Shown in pieces: positions 36,418-46,692 of a stretch of 64,000 nucleotides of DNA. Location: assembly GCF_029543105.1 (NCBI RefSeq), contig NZ_JARQXB010000011.1:1-64000 (forward strand), given 5' to 3'. Source of the stretch: Stenotrophomonas sp. HITSZ_GD (GTDB taxonomy: Bacteria > Pseudomonadota > Gammaproteobacteria > Xanthomonadales > Xanthomonadaceae). Made by a program: the position numbers and the translations under genes. A model generated the notes under the pieces. The model saw nothing but the letters and a program-made list of their open reading frames with translations. It had not been told where the DNA came from and did not search any database. Positions within the stretch are counted from its first letter, which is position 1. Each line of letters opens with the position of its first letter.

Positions 36418-39246
36418 ATGATCCCGTTCCTCGAAATTCTGCTGGCGCTGCCGTTCCTGGCCGCCGCGGCGGTGGCCGCGCTGCGCGCCTGGCCGCGCCC
36501 GGCATTGGCCTGGCTCGCCGGCGCGGCCCCGCTGCTGGGCGTGCTGCTGCTCGTGTGGCTGGCGCCGGCCGTGTTCGCCGGGCATGTGGTGCGCGGCGAA
36601 CATGCGTGGTTGCCGCAAGTCGGGCTGAGTTTCGCGCTGCGGCTGGATGGACTGGCGTGGATGTTCGCGATGCTGGTGCTGGCGATCGGCGTGCTGGTGG
36701 TGATGTATGCGCGCTACTACCTTGGCCGCGAGGACAGCGCGTCGCGCTTCTATGCGTTCCTGCTGTTGTTCATGGGCGCGATGCTTGGGTTGGTGCTGGC
36801 CGGCAACCTGCTGCTGTTGCTGGTGTTCTGGGAGCTGACCAGCCTCAGCTCGTTCCTGCTGATCGGTTTCTGGACCCACCGCAAGGACGCGCGCGAAGGC
36901 GCGCGCATGGCGCTGGTGATCACCGGCGGCGGTGGCCTGGCGATGCTCGGCGGCATCCTGCTGATCGGCCGCATTGTCGGCAGCTACGACCTGGACGTGG
37001 TGCTGGCCTCCGGCCAGGCGCTGCGCGACAGCCCGCTCTACCCGGCCGCGCTGTTCCTGGTGCTGGCCGGCATTTTCACCAAGAGCGCGCAGTTCCCGTT
37101 CCAGTTCTGGCTGCCGCACGCGATGGCCGCGCCCACGCCGGTATCGGCGTACCTGCACTCGGCCACGATGGTGAAGGCCGGCGTGTTCCTGCTCGCGCGC
37201 CTGCACCCCGCGCTGGCCGGCAGCGACCTGTTCTTCTACACGGTGAGCGGCGTGGGGGCCTTCACCCTGGTGTTCGGCGCCTGGAACGCGATCTTCCAGC
37301 ACGATCTCAAGGGCCTGCTGGCCTACTCGACGATCTCCCACCTGGGCCTGATCACGATGCTGTTCGGCCTGTCCACGCCGATGGCCGTGGTGGCCGGCGT
37401 GTTCCACATCCTCAACCATGCGGTGTTCAAGGCCTCGCTGTTCATGGCCGCCGGCATCATCGACCACGAGACCGGCACGCGCGACATGCGCCGGCTCGGC
37501 AACCTGCGCAGGTTCCTGCCCTATACCAGCGCGCTGGCGATCGTCGCCTCGCTGGCGATGGCCGGCATCCCGCTGCTCAACGGCTTCCTGTCCAAGGAAA
37601 TGTTCTTTGCCGTGGCGCTGGAAACCGAGGCGCCGGCACCGATGCGCATCGCGACCTCTGCGGCGGCATTGCTGGCCGGCGTGCTCGGCGTGGCCTACAG
37701 CCTGCGCTTCGTCCACGACACCTTCTTCGGCCAGGGCCCGCGCGAGCTGGACCGCGTGCCGCACGAGCCGGCGCGCTGGATGCGCATTCCCGTCGCGGTG
37801 CTGGTGGCGGTGTGCGTGGCCGTGGGCGTGATCCCCGGCCTCACGGTAGCGCCGGTGCTGCGCGTGGCGGCCGGGTCGATCCTCGGCGCGCAGCTGCCGC
37901 AGTACAGCCTGGCGGTGTGGCACGGGCTGAACTGGCCGCTGGCGATGAGCGTGGCCGGCGTGATCGGCGGCGTGGGGCTGTATTTCGGCCTGCGCCGCCT
38001 GCTCGACCTATACGCGGTGGCGACCCGCTCGCAAGGCAAGTGGCTGTTCCAGTGGCACCTGGATGCGTTGTCGGGCGTGGCGCTGCGCTTCACCTCGATG
38101 ATCGTGGATGGCCGCCTGCAACGGATGTTGTTCCTGCTGGTGCTGGTCGCGCTGGCCGTGGGCGTGGCGCCGTTCGTCGGCGCGGGCGGCCTGCCGCCCT
38201 GGGTGGCGCCGCAGCCGATCCCGCTGCTGGGCTGGGCCCTGTGGGTGCTGCTGGTGGCGTGCACGCTGGGCGGCTTGTTCCTGCACCGCCAGCGCCTGCT
38301 GGCGGTGATGGTCATCGGCGGTACCGGGCTGTCGGTGAGCCTGGTGTTCGTGTTCCTGTCCGCGCCCGACCTGGCGCTGACCCAGCTGCTGGTGGAGATG
38401 GTCACGCTCACGCTGATGCTGCTGGCGATGAACTACCTGCCCAGCGTGTCGCCGCCGGAGCGCGCGCGCTGGCGCCACGTGCGCGATGCCGCGCTCGCCA
38501 TCGCCTGCGGCGGCGGGCTGGCGGTGCTGGCCTATGCGCTGATGACCCGCCCCAGCCGCACGATGGCCGGCGAGATGCTCGCGCGCGCGCTGCCCGAGGC
38601 GTATGGCCACAACGTGGTCAACGTGATCCTGGTGGATTTCCGTGGCTTCGACACCTTCGGCGAGATCTGCGTGTTCGCCATCGCCGGGCTGGTCGTGCAC
38701 GCGCTGCTGCGGCGCGCGCGCATGGCCCCGGAGAAGATCATGCCCGGCCCGCCGATCCAGCTGCCGGTGCCGGCCGACCTGGCGCAGATCATGTTCCCGC
38801 TGATCCTCACGGTATCGGTGTTCCTGTTCCTGCGCGGGCACAACGCGCCCGGCGGCGGCTTCATCGCGGGGCTCGTGCTGGCGGTGCCGCTGCTGATGCA
38901 GTACGTGATCCAGGGCACCGCCTCGGTGGAATCGCGCTTCGGCTTCGACTACGTGCGCTGCATCGGCGCGGGCCTCGCGGTAGCGCTGCTGAGCGGCGCG
39001 GCGTCGATGCTGTTCGGCGTGCCGTTCCTCACCAGCGGCCACCTCGAGGCCGAGCTGCCGCTGGTCGGCACGCTGGAGCTGGCCAGTGCGATGGGCTTCG
39101 ATACCGGCGTGTACCTGGTGGTATTCGGCGCGGTGATGCTGATGCTGTCGATGATGGGCACGGTGAAGCCCTCGCTCACCCGCCGCTCGATCCACGGCGA
39201 GATCGACCCGGCGCGTCGCTCGCCCCTGACCGGAGGCCGCCGCTGA
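36418..39246 (+). CDS. mrpA: Mrp Na+/H+ antiporter, fused subunits A and B
   Basis: A 942-residue polytopic protein and the largest subunit of the Mrp (Mnh/Pha) cation/proton antiporter, homologous to complex I NuoL. The NuoL-like core holds FWELTSLSSFLLIGFW, FTKSAQFPFQFWLPHAMAAP and YLHSATMVKAGVFLL. The last ~140 residues (IMFPLILTVSVFLFLRGHNAPGGGF onward) correspond to subunit B, so A and B are joined as in rhizobial PhaAB. Start ATG of MIPFLEILLALP. First of six coupled genes. Confidence 0.95.
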   Translation: MIPFLEILLALPFLAAAAVAALRAWPRPALAWLAGAAPLLGVLLLVWLAPAVFAGHVVRGEHAWLPQVGLSFALRLDGLAWMFAMLVLAIGVLVVMYARYYLGREDSASRFYAFLLLFMGAMLGLVLAGNLLLLLVFWELTSLSSFLLIGFWTHRKDAREGARMALVITGGGGLAMLGGILLIGRIVGSYDLDVVLASGQALRDSPLYPAALFLVLAGIFTKSAQFPFQFWLPHAMAAPTPVSAYLHSATMVKAGVFLLARLHPALAGSDLFFYTVSGVGAFTLVFGAWNAIFQHDLKGLLAYSTISHLGLITMLFGLSTPMAVVAGVFHILNHAVFKASLFMAAGIIDHETGTRDMRRLGNLRRFLPYTSALAIVASLAMAGIPLLNGFLSKEMFFAVALETEAPAPMRIATSAAALLAGVLGVAYSLRFVHDTFFGQGPRELDRVPHEPARWMRIPVAVLVAVCVAVGVIPGLTVAPVLRVAAGSILGAQLPQYSLAVWHGLNWPLAMSVAGVIGGVGLYFGLRRLLDLYAVATRSQGKWLFQWHLDALSGVALRFTSMIVDGRLQRMLFLLVLVALAVGVAPFVGAGGLPPWVAPQPIPLLGWALWVLLVACTLGGLFLHRQRLLAVMVIGGTGLSVSLVFVFLSAPDLALTQLLVEMVTLTLMLLAMNYLPSVSPPERARWRHVRDAALAIACGGGLAVLAYALMTRPSRTMAGEMLARALPEAYGHNVVNVILVDFRGFDTFGEICVFAIAGLVVHALLRRARMAPEKIMPGPPIQLPVPADLAQIMFPLILTVSVFLFLRGHNAPGGGFIAGLVLAVPLLMQYVIQGTASVESRFGFDYVRCIGAGLAVALLSGAASMLFGVPFLTSGHLEAELPLVGTLELASAMGFDTGVYLVVFGAVMLMLSMMGTVKPSLTRRSIHGEIDPARRSPLTGGRR

Positions 39247-39626
39247 TGGAACTCGCCCTGGCCAGTGCGATCGGCATCCTGTCCGCCTGCGGCATCTACC
39301 TGTTGCTGCGCGCGCGCAGCTTCGACGTGATCCTCGGCCTGACCTTCCTCTCCTACGCCACCAACCTGCTGATCTTCGCCGGCGGGCGCCTGCGCGAAGG
39401 CCAGGCCCCGGTGCTGCGCGAAGGCGTGGCACCCACGCTGGCCCAGCACACCGACCCGTTGCCGCAGGCGCTGGTGCTGACCGCCATCGTGATCGCCTTC
39501 GCGATGACCGCCATCAGCCTGGTGCTGGCGATGCGCAGCCGCGCCGACAACGGCAGCGACCATGTGGACGGCCACGAGGACGACGCCCCCATCGCGCCCA
39601 CCGACCCGCGGGAGGACGCGCGTTGA
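39246..39626 (+). CDS. mrpC: Mrp antiporter subunit C
   Basis: A 126-residue NuoK-like subunit with three helices (ASAIGILSACGIYLLL, FDVILGLTFLSYATNLLIF, ALVLTAIVIAFAMTAISLVLA) and an acidic cytoplasmic tail. The ATG overlaps the preceding TGA by one base. Confidence 0.94.
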   Translation: MELALASAIGILSACGIYLLLRARSFDVILGLTFLSYATNLLIFAGGRLREGQAPVLREGVAPTLAQHTDPLPQALVLTAIVIAFAMTAISLVLAMRSRADNGSDHVDGHEDDAPIAPTDPREDAR

Positions 39627-41167
39627 ACCACCTGCCGATCCTGCCGATCCTGATCCCGCTGCTGGGCGCCATCGTCTCGCTGTTCGTCGAGCATCGCCGC
39701 TTCGGCTCGCGCGTGCAGCGCGGCGTGGCCTGGACCAGCGTGGGCCTGTTGGCGCTGGCGGTGGTGGCGCTGGCGCAGGCCACCGGCGATGGCCACATCC
39801 TGGTCTACCTGCTGGGCGATTGGCCCGCGCGGCTGGGCATCGCGCTGGTGGCGGACCGGCTGTCGGCCTGGATGCTGCTGACCACGTTGTGCCTGGCGGT
39901 GGCCTGCCTGCTGCACGCCTGCGCCGGCTGGGACCGCCGCGCGCCGCATTTCCACGCGTTGTTCCAGTTCCAGTTGATGGGCCTCAACGGCGCCTTCCTC
40001 ACCGGCGACATCTTCAACCTGTTCGTGTTCTTCGAGGTGATGCTGATCGCCTCCTACGGCCTGCTGGTGAGCGGCGGGCGCGGGCTGCGCATGCGCGTGG
40101 GCCTGCATTACGTGGTGTTCAACATCACCGCTTCCACCTTGTTCCTGATCGCGCTCGGCCTGCTGTACGCGCTGCTGGGCTCGCTCAACATGGCCGAGCT
40201 TTCGCAGCGCATCGCCGAGCTGCCCGCCGCGGAATTGCCGCTGGCGCGCGCCGCGCTGGGCCTGTTGCTGCTGGTGTTCTGCAGCAAGGCCGCGCTGCTG
40301 CCGCTGTACCTGTGGCTGCCGGAGGCCTACTCGCGCGCGCCGGCGGCGGTGGCGGCCCTGTTCGCGGTGATGACCAAGGTCGGCCTGTACGCGCTGCTGC
40401 GGGTGAGCCAGCTGTGGTTCGGCCCGGAGGCCGGCGCGCTGCAGGGCTTTGGCCGCACCCCGCTGCTGTGGGCCGGCGTGGCAACGCTGATCCTGGCCGC
40501 GTTCGGCGTGATGGCCGCCACCCGGCTGCGCGTGCTGGTCGCCTACCTGGTGGTGTTCTCGGCGGCCACGCTGTTCATCGCGTTCTCGCTCGATGACCAG
40601 GGCGCGATCGCCGCGGGCCTGTATTACCTGCCGCACAGCACCTTCGCCACCGCCGCGCTGTTCATGGTCGCCGACCTGGTGCGCCGCCGGCGCGGCGATG
40701 CCAGCGACCGCAAGGCGGTCATTGCACCGTTGCCTGGGCGCGCCTTGCCCGGCACGTTCTACTTCATCGCCGCCGTGGCGGTGGCCGGGCTGCCGCCGCT
40801 GTCCGGCTTCCTGGCCAAGCTGGCCCTGCTGGCGCACGTACCCGACGCGCAGGTCGCGCTGGTGTGGAGCGCCATCCTCGGCGGCAGCCTGCTGGTGGTG
40901 ATCGGCCTGACCCGCGCCGGCGTGCGCCTGTTCTGGCGCGTGCCCGAGGCCGCTCCCGATGCGCCGCCGCCGCAGACGCCCCGCCGCGCGCGGCTGCGCC
41001 CGCCCGAAGCGCTCGCCACCGTGCTGCTGCTCGGCTACCTGGTGGCGATGACGGTGGCGGCCGGCCCGCTGATGCGCCACACCGACGCGATGGCCCGCCA
41101 GCTGCGCCAGCCGGGCGATTACCTGCAACTGCTGCGCGACACCCACCCGGTGATGAGGCAGCCATGA
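39623..41167 (+). CDS. mrpD: Mrp antiporter subunit D
   Basis: A 514-residue NuoN/NuoM-like proton-channel subunit. FNLFVFFEVMLIASYGLLVSG holds the conserved Glu in helix 5, and LLPLYLWLPEAYSRAP with the Lys in CSKAALLPLYLW is the proton-path block. The start is a TTG overlapping the mrpC stop (TTGA) with GGAGG eight bases upstream. Confidence 0.94.
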   Translation: MNHLPILPILIPLLGAIVSLFVEHRRFGSRVQRGVAWTSVGLLALAVVALAQATGDGHILVYLLGDWPARLGIALVADRLSAWMLLTTLCLAVACLLHACAGWDRRAPHFHALFQFQLMGLNGAFLTGDIFNLFVFFEVMLIASYGLLVSGGRGLRMRVGLHYVVFNITASTLFLIALGLLYALLGSLNMAELSQRIAELPAAELPLARAALGLLLLVFCSKAALLPLYLWLPEAYSRAPAAVAALFAVMTKVGLYALLRVSQLWFGPEAGALQGFGRTPLLWAGVATLILAAFGVMAATRLRVLVAYLVVFSAATLFIAFSLDDQGAIAAGLYYLPHSTFATAALFMVADLVRRRRGDASDRKAVIAPLPGRALPGTFYFIAAVAVAGLPPLSGFLAKLALLAHVPDAQVALVWSAILGGSLLVVIGLTRAGVRLFWRVPEAAPDAPPPQTPRRARLRPPEALATVLLLGYLVAMTVAAGPLMRHTDAMARQLRQPGDYLQLLRDTHPVMRQP

Positions 41168-41676
41168 CGAGCCCACGTCCCCGCCCGTTCTGGCGCCGCC
41201 TGTATCCCTCGCTGCCGTTGAGCGCGACGATCTTCGCGTTCTGGCTGATGCTGACCGACAGCCTGGGTTTCAGCGCGGTGGTCATGGGCCTGCTGATGGC
41301 CACGGTGGTGCCGCCGTTCGCCGCGCGGCTGGACCGCGAGTTCGCGCGCATCGGCTCGCTGCGGCCGATCCCCAAAATGCTGCTGGTCGCCTTCTGGGAC
41401 ATCGTGCGTTCGAACGTGCGCGTGGCCGGCCAGGTACTGGGCCGCGAGGCGAACATCCACCCCGGCTTCATCTGGGTGCCGCTGGACATGGCCAACATCC
41501 ACGGCATCGCCGCGCTCACCAGCATGATCACGCTGACGCCGGGCACGGTGTCGGCCGAGCTGTCCGACGACCGTCGCTACCTGCTGGTGCACGTGCTGCA
41601 CCTGGACGACCCGCAGGCACTGATCGACGAGATCAAGCAGCGCTACGAGAAGCCGCTGATGGAGATTTTCCCGTGA
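41164..41676 (+). CDS. mrpE: Mrp antiporter subunit E
   Basis: A 170-residue subunit with two N-terminal helices and a cytoplasmic domain. FWDIVRSNVRVAGQVLG and MITLTPGTVSAELSDDRRYLLVHVL are family signatures. ATGA overlap with mrpD. Confidence 0.94.
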   Translation: MTSPRPRPFWRRLYPSLPLSATIFAFWLMLTDSLGFSAVVMGLLMATVVPPFAARLDREFARIGSLRPIPKMLLVAFWDIVRSNVRVAGQVLGREANIHPGFIWVPLDMANIHGIAALTSMITLTPGTVSAELSDDRRYLLVHVLHLDDPQALIDEIKQRYEKPLMEIFP

Positions 41677-41957
41677 CCGGCCACATATTCATCGAAACCA
41701 CCATCGTGGTGTGCATGCACGTCGTCGGCCTGGCGATGATGATGGCGCTGTGGCGCCTGCTGCGCGGACCCACCCTGCCCGATCGCATCCTGGCGCTGGA
41801 CACGCTCTCGGTGACGGCCATCGCCGAGCTGATGCTGTTCGGTATGCACCTGGATTCGCCCATCTACTTCGAGGCCGCGCTGGTGATCGCCATGCTCGGC
41901 TTCGGCAGCACCGTGGTGCTCAGCAAGTACGTGCTGCGACGGGATATCGTCGAATGA
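41673..41957 (+). CDS. mrpF: Mrp antiporter subunit F
   Basis: A 94-residue three-helix subunit. LRGPTLPDRILALDTLSV is the diagnostic loop with the conserved Asp residues. Start at a GTG overlapping the mrpE stop (GTGA). Confidence 0.93.
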   Translation: MTGHIFIETTIVVCMHVVGLAMMMALWRLLRGPTLPDRILALDTLSVTAIAELMLFGMHLDSPIYFEAALVIAMLGFGSTVVLSKYVLRRDIVE

Positions 41958-42310
41958 TCGCGCTCATCGAATACGTGCTCGGCGCGCTGCTGATCGTCGG
42001 CACCTTCTTCATCCTGGTCGGTGCGTTCGGCCTGGTGAAGCTGTCGGATTTCTTCAAGCGCCTGCATGCGCCGACCAAGGCGAGCACGCTGGGCGTAGGC
42101 TGCGTGCTGCTGGCCTCGGTGGGTTACCACCTGCTGCTGGGCGAGGACCCGCAGCCGCGCGAGCTGCTGATTACCGCATTCCTGTTCATCACCGCGCCGA
42201 TCAGTGCCTACATGATGGCGCGCACCGGGCTGGCCCTGAAACTGGGCCAGCGGCCACCCGTTCCGCGCGGCCGGGACGACGATGCAGACGGCTCAGCCGA
42301 CCAGCAGTAG
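41954..42310 (+). CDS. mrpG: Mrp antiporter subunit G
   Basis: A 118-residue subunit with three helices; FGLVKLSDFFKRLHAPTKASTLGV is the family signature. The C-terminal tail is hydrophilic and runs 18 bases into the convergent CaCA exchanger gene. Last gene of the complete AB-C-D-E-F-G set, so a working antiporter for Na+ and alkaline pH tolerance is expected. Confidence 0.93.
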   Translation: MIALIEYVLGALLIVGTFFILVGAFGLVKLSDFFKRLHAPTKASTLGVGCVLLASVGYHLLLGEDPQPRELLITAFLFITAPISAYMMARTGLALKLGQRPPVPRGRDDDADGSADQQ

Positions 42311-43255
42311 TTCCAGCACGATCCACCCGCAGAACGCACCGAACAGGATCGCGCCTTCGACGCGGCTGATGCGCAGGTCGCCGCGCAGCATCGGGTACAG
42401 CACCAGGGCGAAGGCGATGGCGGCCGGCAGCTCCAGCCGCACGAACGAGGCCGGCAGCGCCAGCGGGCGCCACGCGGCCATGCCGCCGATGATCACCAGC
42501 AGGTTGAACAGGCTCGAGCCGATGACGTGGCCGACCACCATGTCGCCCTGCCCCCGGCGTGCCGCCACTACCGCGGCGACCATCTCCGGCACGGCCGTGG
42601 CAATGGCCACCGGCAGCAGGCCGACCAGCAGCGGCGAAAGGCCCAGTGCGATGCCCAGTTGCGGGGCCGGCTTCACCACCAGCGTGGCACCGAAGTAAAG
42701 CAGCACCAGCGCGATCACCAGGCGCAGCAGGTTGAGCTTGAGTTCGGTGCGCGTCGTGGCGAACGCCTCGACGGTTTCGCGTACCGCCGCGGTCTCGCGG
42801 CGTCCGCGCCCCGGCAACAGCGCCAGCAGCGCGACGAACGCCACGAGCAACAGGCCGCCTTCGATGCGGTTCAAGGTGCCATCCAGCCCGAAGCCGATCA
42901 CCGCGACCGAGGCCGCCAACAACAGGATCAGCAGCGGCCCGAGCAAGCGCATGCGTACCGCGAGCGGGGCGACCATCGCGGCCACGCCCAGCGTAAGGCC
43001 GATGTTGGCGATATTGCTGCCCACCGCGTTGCCGAGCGCAAGCTCCTCCAGCCCGCCGGCCACCGCGCGAACGTTGACCGCCAGCTCGGGCAGCGAGGTG
43101 CCGAACGCGACCAGCAACAGGCCCGCCAGGAAGGGCGACGCTCCGAAACGCTGGGCGAGCCCGGAGGCGGCCTTGACGATGGAATCGCCGCCCAGCGCGA
43201 GCAGCAGCACGCCGAGCAGGAAACTTCCGGTCGCCACGAGCGTAGCGCTATGCAT
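42293..43255 (-). CDS. Calcium/sodium antiporter (CaCA family, YrbG-like)
   Basis: A 320-residue ten-helix exchanger. The two inverted alpha repeats are plain: GTSLPELAVNV with GNAVGSNIANIGLTLG, and ATAVPEMVAAV with GHVIGSSLFNLLVIIG. The Glu in each repeat coordinates Ca2+. Family members exchange Ca2+ for Na+ or H+. Convergent with mrpG, 18-base overlap; the facing of two Na+-linked transporters may be coincidental. Confidence 0.92.
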   Translation of the reverse strand: MHSATLVATGSFLLGVLLLALGGDSIVKAASGLAQRFGASPFLAGLLLVAFGTSLPELAVNVRAVAGGLEELALGNAVGSNIANIGLTLGVAAMVAPLAVRMRLLGPLLILLLAASVAVIGFGLDGTLNRIEGGLLLVAFVALLALLPGRGRRETAAVRETVEAFATTRTELKLNLLRLVIALVLLYFGATLVVKPAPQLGIALGLSPLLVGLLPVAIATAVPEMVAAVVAARRGQGDMVVGHVIGSSLFNLLVIIGGMAAWRPLALPASFVRLELPAAIAFALVLYPMLRGDLRISRVEGAILFGAFCGWIVLELLLVG

Positions 43256-43323
43256 GGTTCGGTCCCCGTATGGATGCGGCGATTCTCACCCGCGCGCCGG
43301 CGCCATGCCAGCGCGCGCGGGCG

Positions 43324-43998
43324 TCAGCCGCAGCCCTCGACGTAATCCACCTGCGGCGGCAGCCCCACCCGCCAGCGCGTGACCTTGCCGCTGGCATCGG
43401 TCTCGAACACCAGCACGCCCGCCTGCCCGTCCTGCGTCACGCGCAGCACGTGCGCGCCCTGCTCGTACTTGTGCGGCTGGGTATCGACATGGCCGGCATA
43501 CAAGGTGGTGATGTCGGCTTCCGGCATGCCGGCGCGGCCGCCGCCGGGCGCCAGTTCCTTCGGGTTCTCGCTGTCGTAGCGCACCAGCTTGCCGCCTTCC
43601 ATCATGAAACCGAAGCTGCGGTCCTGCACTGCCCACTTCGGCCGCAGGTAATAGCAGGCGTCCGGGCCATTGGCGGCATCCGGTGCGCCTTCGAGCTGGC
43701 CGCCCCAGGCCTGGCGCACCTGTTCGGCGGTCATGCCCAGGCGCACGTCACCGTAGCCATCCCAGCGCGCAAGCACCTGGCCGCCTTGTTGCAGGCGCGG
43801 CGGCAAGGTGCCCGGCGGCGCGGTGGCCGGCGGCACATCGCCGCTGGGCTGGTCGGCGCCCGCCACCTCGGCGTCGGTTGGCGCCGCATCGGCCTGCGCG
43901 GCGCTCGCGTCTTGCGCGGGCGCGGCCGGCTCGGGCGTGCGCTGGCAGGCCGCGAGCAGCGGCAGGCAAAGAAGCAGGCTGGAAAGTGGGTATTTCAT
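43324..43998 (-). CDS. Hypothetical lipoprotein
   Basis: A 224-residue exported protein. The signal MKYPLSSLLLCLPLLAAC ends in a lipobox with Cys18. An Ala/Pro-rich linker (about 20-75) precedes a C-terminal domain containing RLGMTAEQVRQAWGG, which resembles the short SmpA/OmlA-like motif of small outer-membrane lipoproteins, and paired Cys residues. GGGGAAG precedes the ATG. I do not recognise a specific family. Alone, between the CaCA exchanger and hmgA on the same strand. Confidence 0.72.
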   Translation of the reverse strand: MKYPLSSLLLCLPLLAACQRTPEPAAPAQDASAAQADAAPTDAEVAGADQPSGDVPPATAPPGTLPPRLQQGGQVLARWDGYGDVRLGMTAEQVRQAWGGQLEGAPDAANGPDACYYLRPKWAVQDRSFGFMMEGGKLVRYDSENPKELAPGGGRAGMPEADITTLYAGHVDTQPHKYEQGAHVLRVTQDGQAGVLVFETDASGKVTRWRVGLPPQVDYVEGCG

Positions 43999-44055
43999 CG
44001 GCTTCCCCGGCACGATTGACGCGCACAGGCTAACCTCCGATGGCGTGAACACGAT

Positions 44056-44130
44056 GTCGGAGCGGCTTGCGCCGCGAACGGCGCCCACGGTGCGTGGCAG
44101 CCGGGGTGGCCGGGGCTGAAGCCTTCCTAC
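44056..44130. repeat. Degenerate xanthomonad REP-type palindrome, copy 2
   Basis: Left arm GTCGGAGCGGCTTGCGCCGC and right arm GGCTGAAGCCTTCCTAC resemble the arms of the copy at 47341-47401 with several changes. It is located between the lipoprotein and hmgA genes. Confidence 0.5.
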
Positions 44131-44151
44131 CGGGAGATGTACGTGCCCGCC

Positions 44152-45456
44152 TCAGGGCGCGACGAACTGCTTCTTCAGGCCGGCCCAGCACTGCTGGTAA
44201 TCGCGCTGCCGATTCGCCGCGTCCATCGCCTGCGCGGTCGGACGCAGCACGCCACGGGTTTCGAACATGAAGGCCATGGTGCCAGCGATCACATCCGGCT
44301 TGGACAGGTCCGCCGCCGAGGCCTTCTCGAACGTGGCCGCATCCGGGCCGTGCCCGCTCATGCAGTTGTGCAAGGACGCACCGCCCGGCGCGAAACCTTC
44401 CGCCTTGGCGTCGTACACGCCATGCACCAGCCCCATGAACTCGCTGGCGACATTGCGATGGAACCACGGCGGGCGGAACGTGTGCTGCGCCACCAGCCAA
44501 CGCGGCGGGAAGATCGCGAAATCCATGTTGGCCGTGCCGGGCACTTCGCTGGGCGCGGTGAGCACGGTGAAGATGCTCGGGTCGGGATGGTCGAAGCTGA
44601 TCGAGCCGATCACGTTGAACCGGCGCAGGTCGTAGCGATACGGCGCGTAGTTGCCATGCCAGGCGACGACATCCAGCGGCGAGTGGCCGATGTCCGCGCG
44701 CCACAGCGCACCTTCGAACTTGGCGATCAGCTCGAACGCGCCCTCCACGTCCTCGTAGGCCGCATGCGGCGTTTCGAAATCGCGCGGGTTCGCCAGTCCG
44801 TTGGCGCCGATGGGCCCCAGGTCCGGCAGGCGCAGCAGGGCGCCGAAGTTCTCGCAGAGGTAGCCCCGCGCCTCGCCATCCGGCAGCTCGACGCGGAAGC
44901 GCACGCCGCGCGGGATCACCGCGATCTGCTGCGGCTCGATCTCCAGCACGCCCAACTCGGTGAGCAGGCGCAGGCGACCCAGCTGCGGGACGATCAGCAG
45001 CTCGCCATCGGCGTCGTAGAAATAGCGGCCGCGCATGTCGGCATTGGCCGCGTACAGATGGATGCCGACACCGGCATGCGCCGAGGGGCCGCCATTGCCG
45101 CACATCGTGTACAGGCCATCGACGAAATCGGTCGGCGCTTCGGGCAGCGGCAGTGGGCTCCAGCGCAGCTGGTCCGGCGACACCACGCCCTGGTCGAAAT
45201 CGTTGTGCAGCCGCGGCTGTGCGTACGGGCTGAAATGCCCATGCATCACTGCCGGGCGCAACCGGTACAGCCAGCTGCGGCGGTTCTGCCCGCGCGGCGC
45301 GGTGAACGCCGTGCCGGAGAGCTGTTCGGCATACAGCCCATGCGCCACGCGCTGCGGCGAGTTCTGCCCGACCGGCAATGCGCCGGGCACCGCTTCGGTG
45401 GCGAATTCGTTGCCGAAGCCGCTCTGGTAGCCGCGGTTCTGGTCGAGCGTGGTCAT
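44152..45456 (-). CDS. hmgA: Homogentisate 1,2-dioxygenase
   Basis: A 434-residue non-haem iron enzyme opening the homogentisate ring to maleylacetoacetate in tyrosine and phenylalanine breakdown. [18 protein letters not shown] and [19 protein letters not shown] near the C-terminus are characteristic, and [12 protein letters not shown] and [15 protein letters not shown] hold iron ligands. It follows hppD by 34 bases, so the two form one operon. Genes for the next steps (isomerase, fumarylacetoacetase) are not here. Confidence 0.97.
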   Translation of the reverse strand: MTTLDQNRGYQSGFGNEFATEAVPGALPVGQNSPQRVAHGLYAEQLSGTAFTAPRGQNRRSWLYRLRPAVMHGHFSPYAQPRLHNDFDQGVVSPDQLRWSPLPLPEAPTDFVDGLYTMCGNGGPSAHAGVGIHLYAANADMRGRYFYDADGELLIVPQLGRLRLLTELGVLEIEPQQIAVIPRGVRFRVELPDGEARGYLCENFGALLRLPDLGPIGANGLANPRDFETPHAAYEDVEGAFELIAKFEGALWRADIGHSPLDVVAWHGNYAPYRYDLRRFNVIGSISFDHPDPSIFTVLTAPSEVPGTANMDFAIFPPRWLVAQHTFRPPWFHRNVASEFMGLVHGVYDAKAEGFAPGGASLHNCMSGHGPDAATFEKASAADLSKPDVIAGTMAFMFETRGVLRPTAQAMDAANRQRDYQQCWAGLKKQFVAP

Positions 45457-45490
45457 GGCGGCGTTCCTCGGCGGCGGGCGTGCGCGGCGA

Positions 45491-46603
45491 TTACAGCACG
45501 CCGCGCTTCATCTGGTCGCGCTCGATGGACTCGAACAGCGCCTGGAAGTTGCCTTCCCCGAAGCCCTCGTTGCCCTTGCGCTGGATGATCTCGAAGAAGA
45601 TCGGCCCGATGCAGTTCTCGGTAAAGATCTGAAGCAGCTTGCGCTGCTTGGTCTCCGGGTCGGCGTCGATGAGGATCTTGTTGCGGCGCAGGCGCGGCAC
45701 GTCCTCGCCGTTGTCGGGGATGCGCAGGTCCACCACGTCGAAATAGGTATCCGGCGTATCCAGGAACTGCACACCCTGCGCGCGCATGGCCTCGACGGTG
45801 TCGTAGATGTTGTCGGTGAAGCAGGCGATGTGCTGGATGCCCTCGCCCTTGTAGGCGTCGAGGTATTCGTTGATCTGGCTCTTCGGGTCGGAGGACTCGT
45901 TGAGCGGGATGCGCACGATGCCGTCCGGCGCGGTCATCGCCTTGGACACCAGGCCGGTCTTGGCACCCTTGATGTCGAAGTAGCGGATCTCGCGGAAGTT
46001 GAACAGCCGCTCGTAGTAGTCCGACCACTGCTGCATGTTGCCGAAGTACAGGTTGTGCGTGAGGTGGTCGATGAAGGTCAGCCCGAAGCCCTTCGGGTTC
46101 TGGTCCACGCCGGGGATCGGCTCGAAGTCGGCGGCATAGATGCTGCCGGCGTCGCCGTAGCGGTCCACCAGGTAGAGCATGCAGTCGCCGATGCCCTTCA
46201 CCACCGGCGCGTCGACCGCGCGACTGGCCGGCTTGTGGTCGATGGCCGCGCCGCCGTTGGCCAGCACGCCCTCGTACACTTCACCGGCCGGCTTGCGGAA
46301 GCGGATGGCGAAGCCGCAGGCGCAGGGGCCATGCTGGGCGGCGAAGTCGGCGGCGAACGAATCCGGGTCCTCGTTGACCAGGAAGTTGACGCCGCCCTGG
46401 CGGTACAGCGTGATCGCCCGCGTCTTGTGCTTCATCACGGCGGTGAAGCCCATCTTGCGGAAGTAGTCGTGCAGGTCCACCCCGCTGCCGGCCGGGGCGG
46501 CGAACTCGACGAACTCGAAGCCGTCGATGCCCATCGGGTTCTCGAACGTGGTGACCTGCATGCCCAGGTTGGGCGCGGACGAGGAATGGACTTGGGCGTT
46601 CAT
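45491..46603 (-). CDS. hppD: 4-hydroxyphenylpyruvate dioxygenase
   Basis: A 370-residue iron enzyme converting 4-hydroxyphenylpyruvate to homogentisate. The 2-His-1-Glu ligands are the His of [12 protein letters not shown], the His of [11 protein letters not shown] and the Glu of [18 protein letters not shown]. First gene of the hppD-hmgA operon, divergent from a MarR regulator. Its promoter carries a palindromic operator within the spacer. Confidence 0.97.
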   Translation of the reverse strand: MNAQVHSSSAPNLGMQVTTFENPMGIDGFEFVEFAAPAGSGVDLHDYFRKMGFTAVMKHKTRAITLYRQGGVNFLVNEDPDSFAADFAAQHGPCACGFAIRFRKPAGEVYEGVLANGGAAIDHKPASRAVDAPVVKGIGDCMLYLVDRYGDAGSIYAADFEPIPGVDQNPKGFGLTFIDHLTHNLYFGNMQQWSDYYERLFNFREIRYFDIKGAKTGLVSKAMTAPDGIVRIPLNESSDPKSQINEYLDAYKGEGIQHIACFTDNIYDTVEAMRAQGVQFLDTPDTYFDVVDLRIPDNGEDVPRLRRNKILIDADPETKQRKLLQIFTENCIGPIFFEIIQRKGNEGFGEGNFQALFESIERDQMKRGVL

Positions 46604-46692
46604 GGCGTACCTCCGGCTTGACGACCCCGCCGCAGGGAACAGGTGCGGGCGGACTGAAGACCCGCGAGAATGGGCGGGTCGAGCTAGCTTCC

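Noticed and set aside
36555-39626. A 1023-codon second frame on the same strand as mrpA
   Set aside because: Arg/Ala/Gly-rich translation without membrane segments; the Mrp frame explains the region fully.
42293-42310. Frameshift at the mrpG end, suggested by overlap with the CaCA gene
   Set aside because: Both proteins have normal lengths and intact ends; convergent genes simply overlap by 18 bases.
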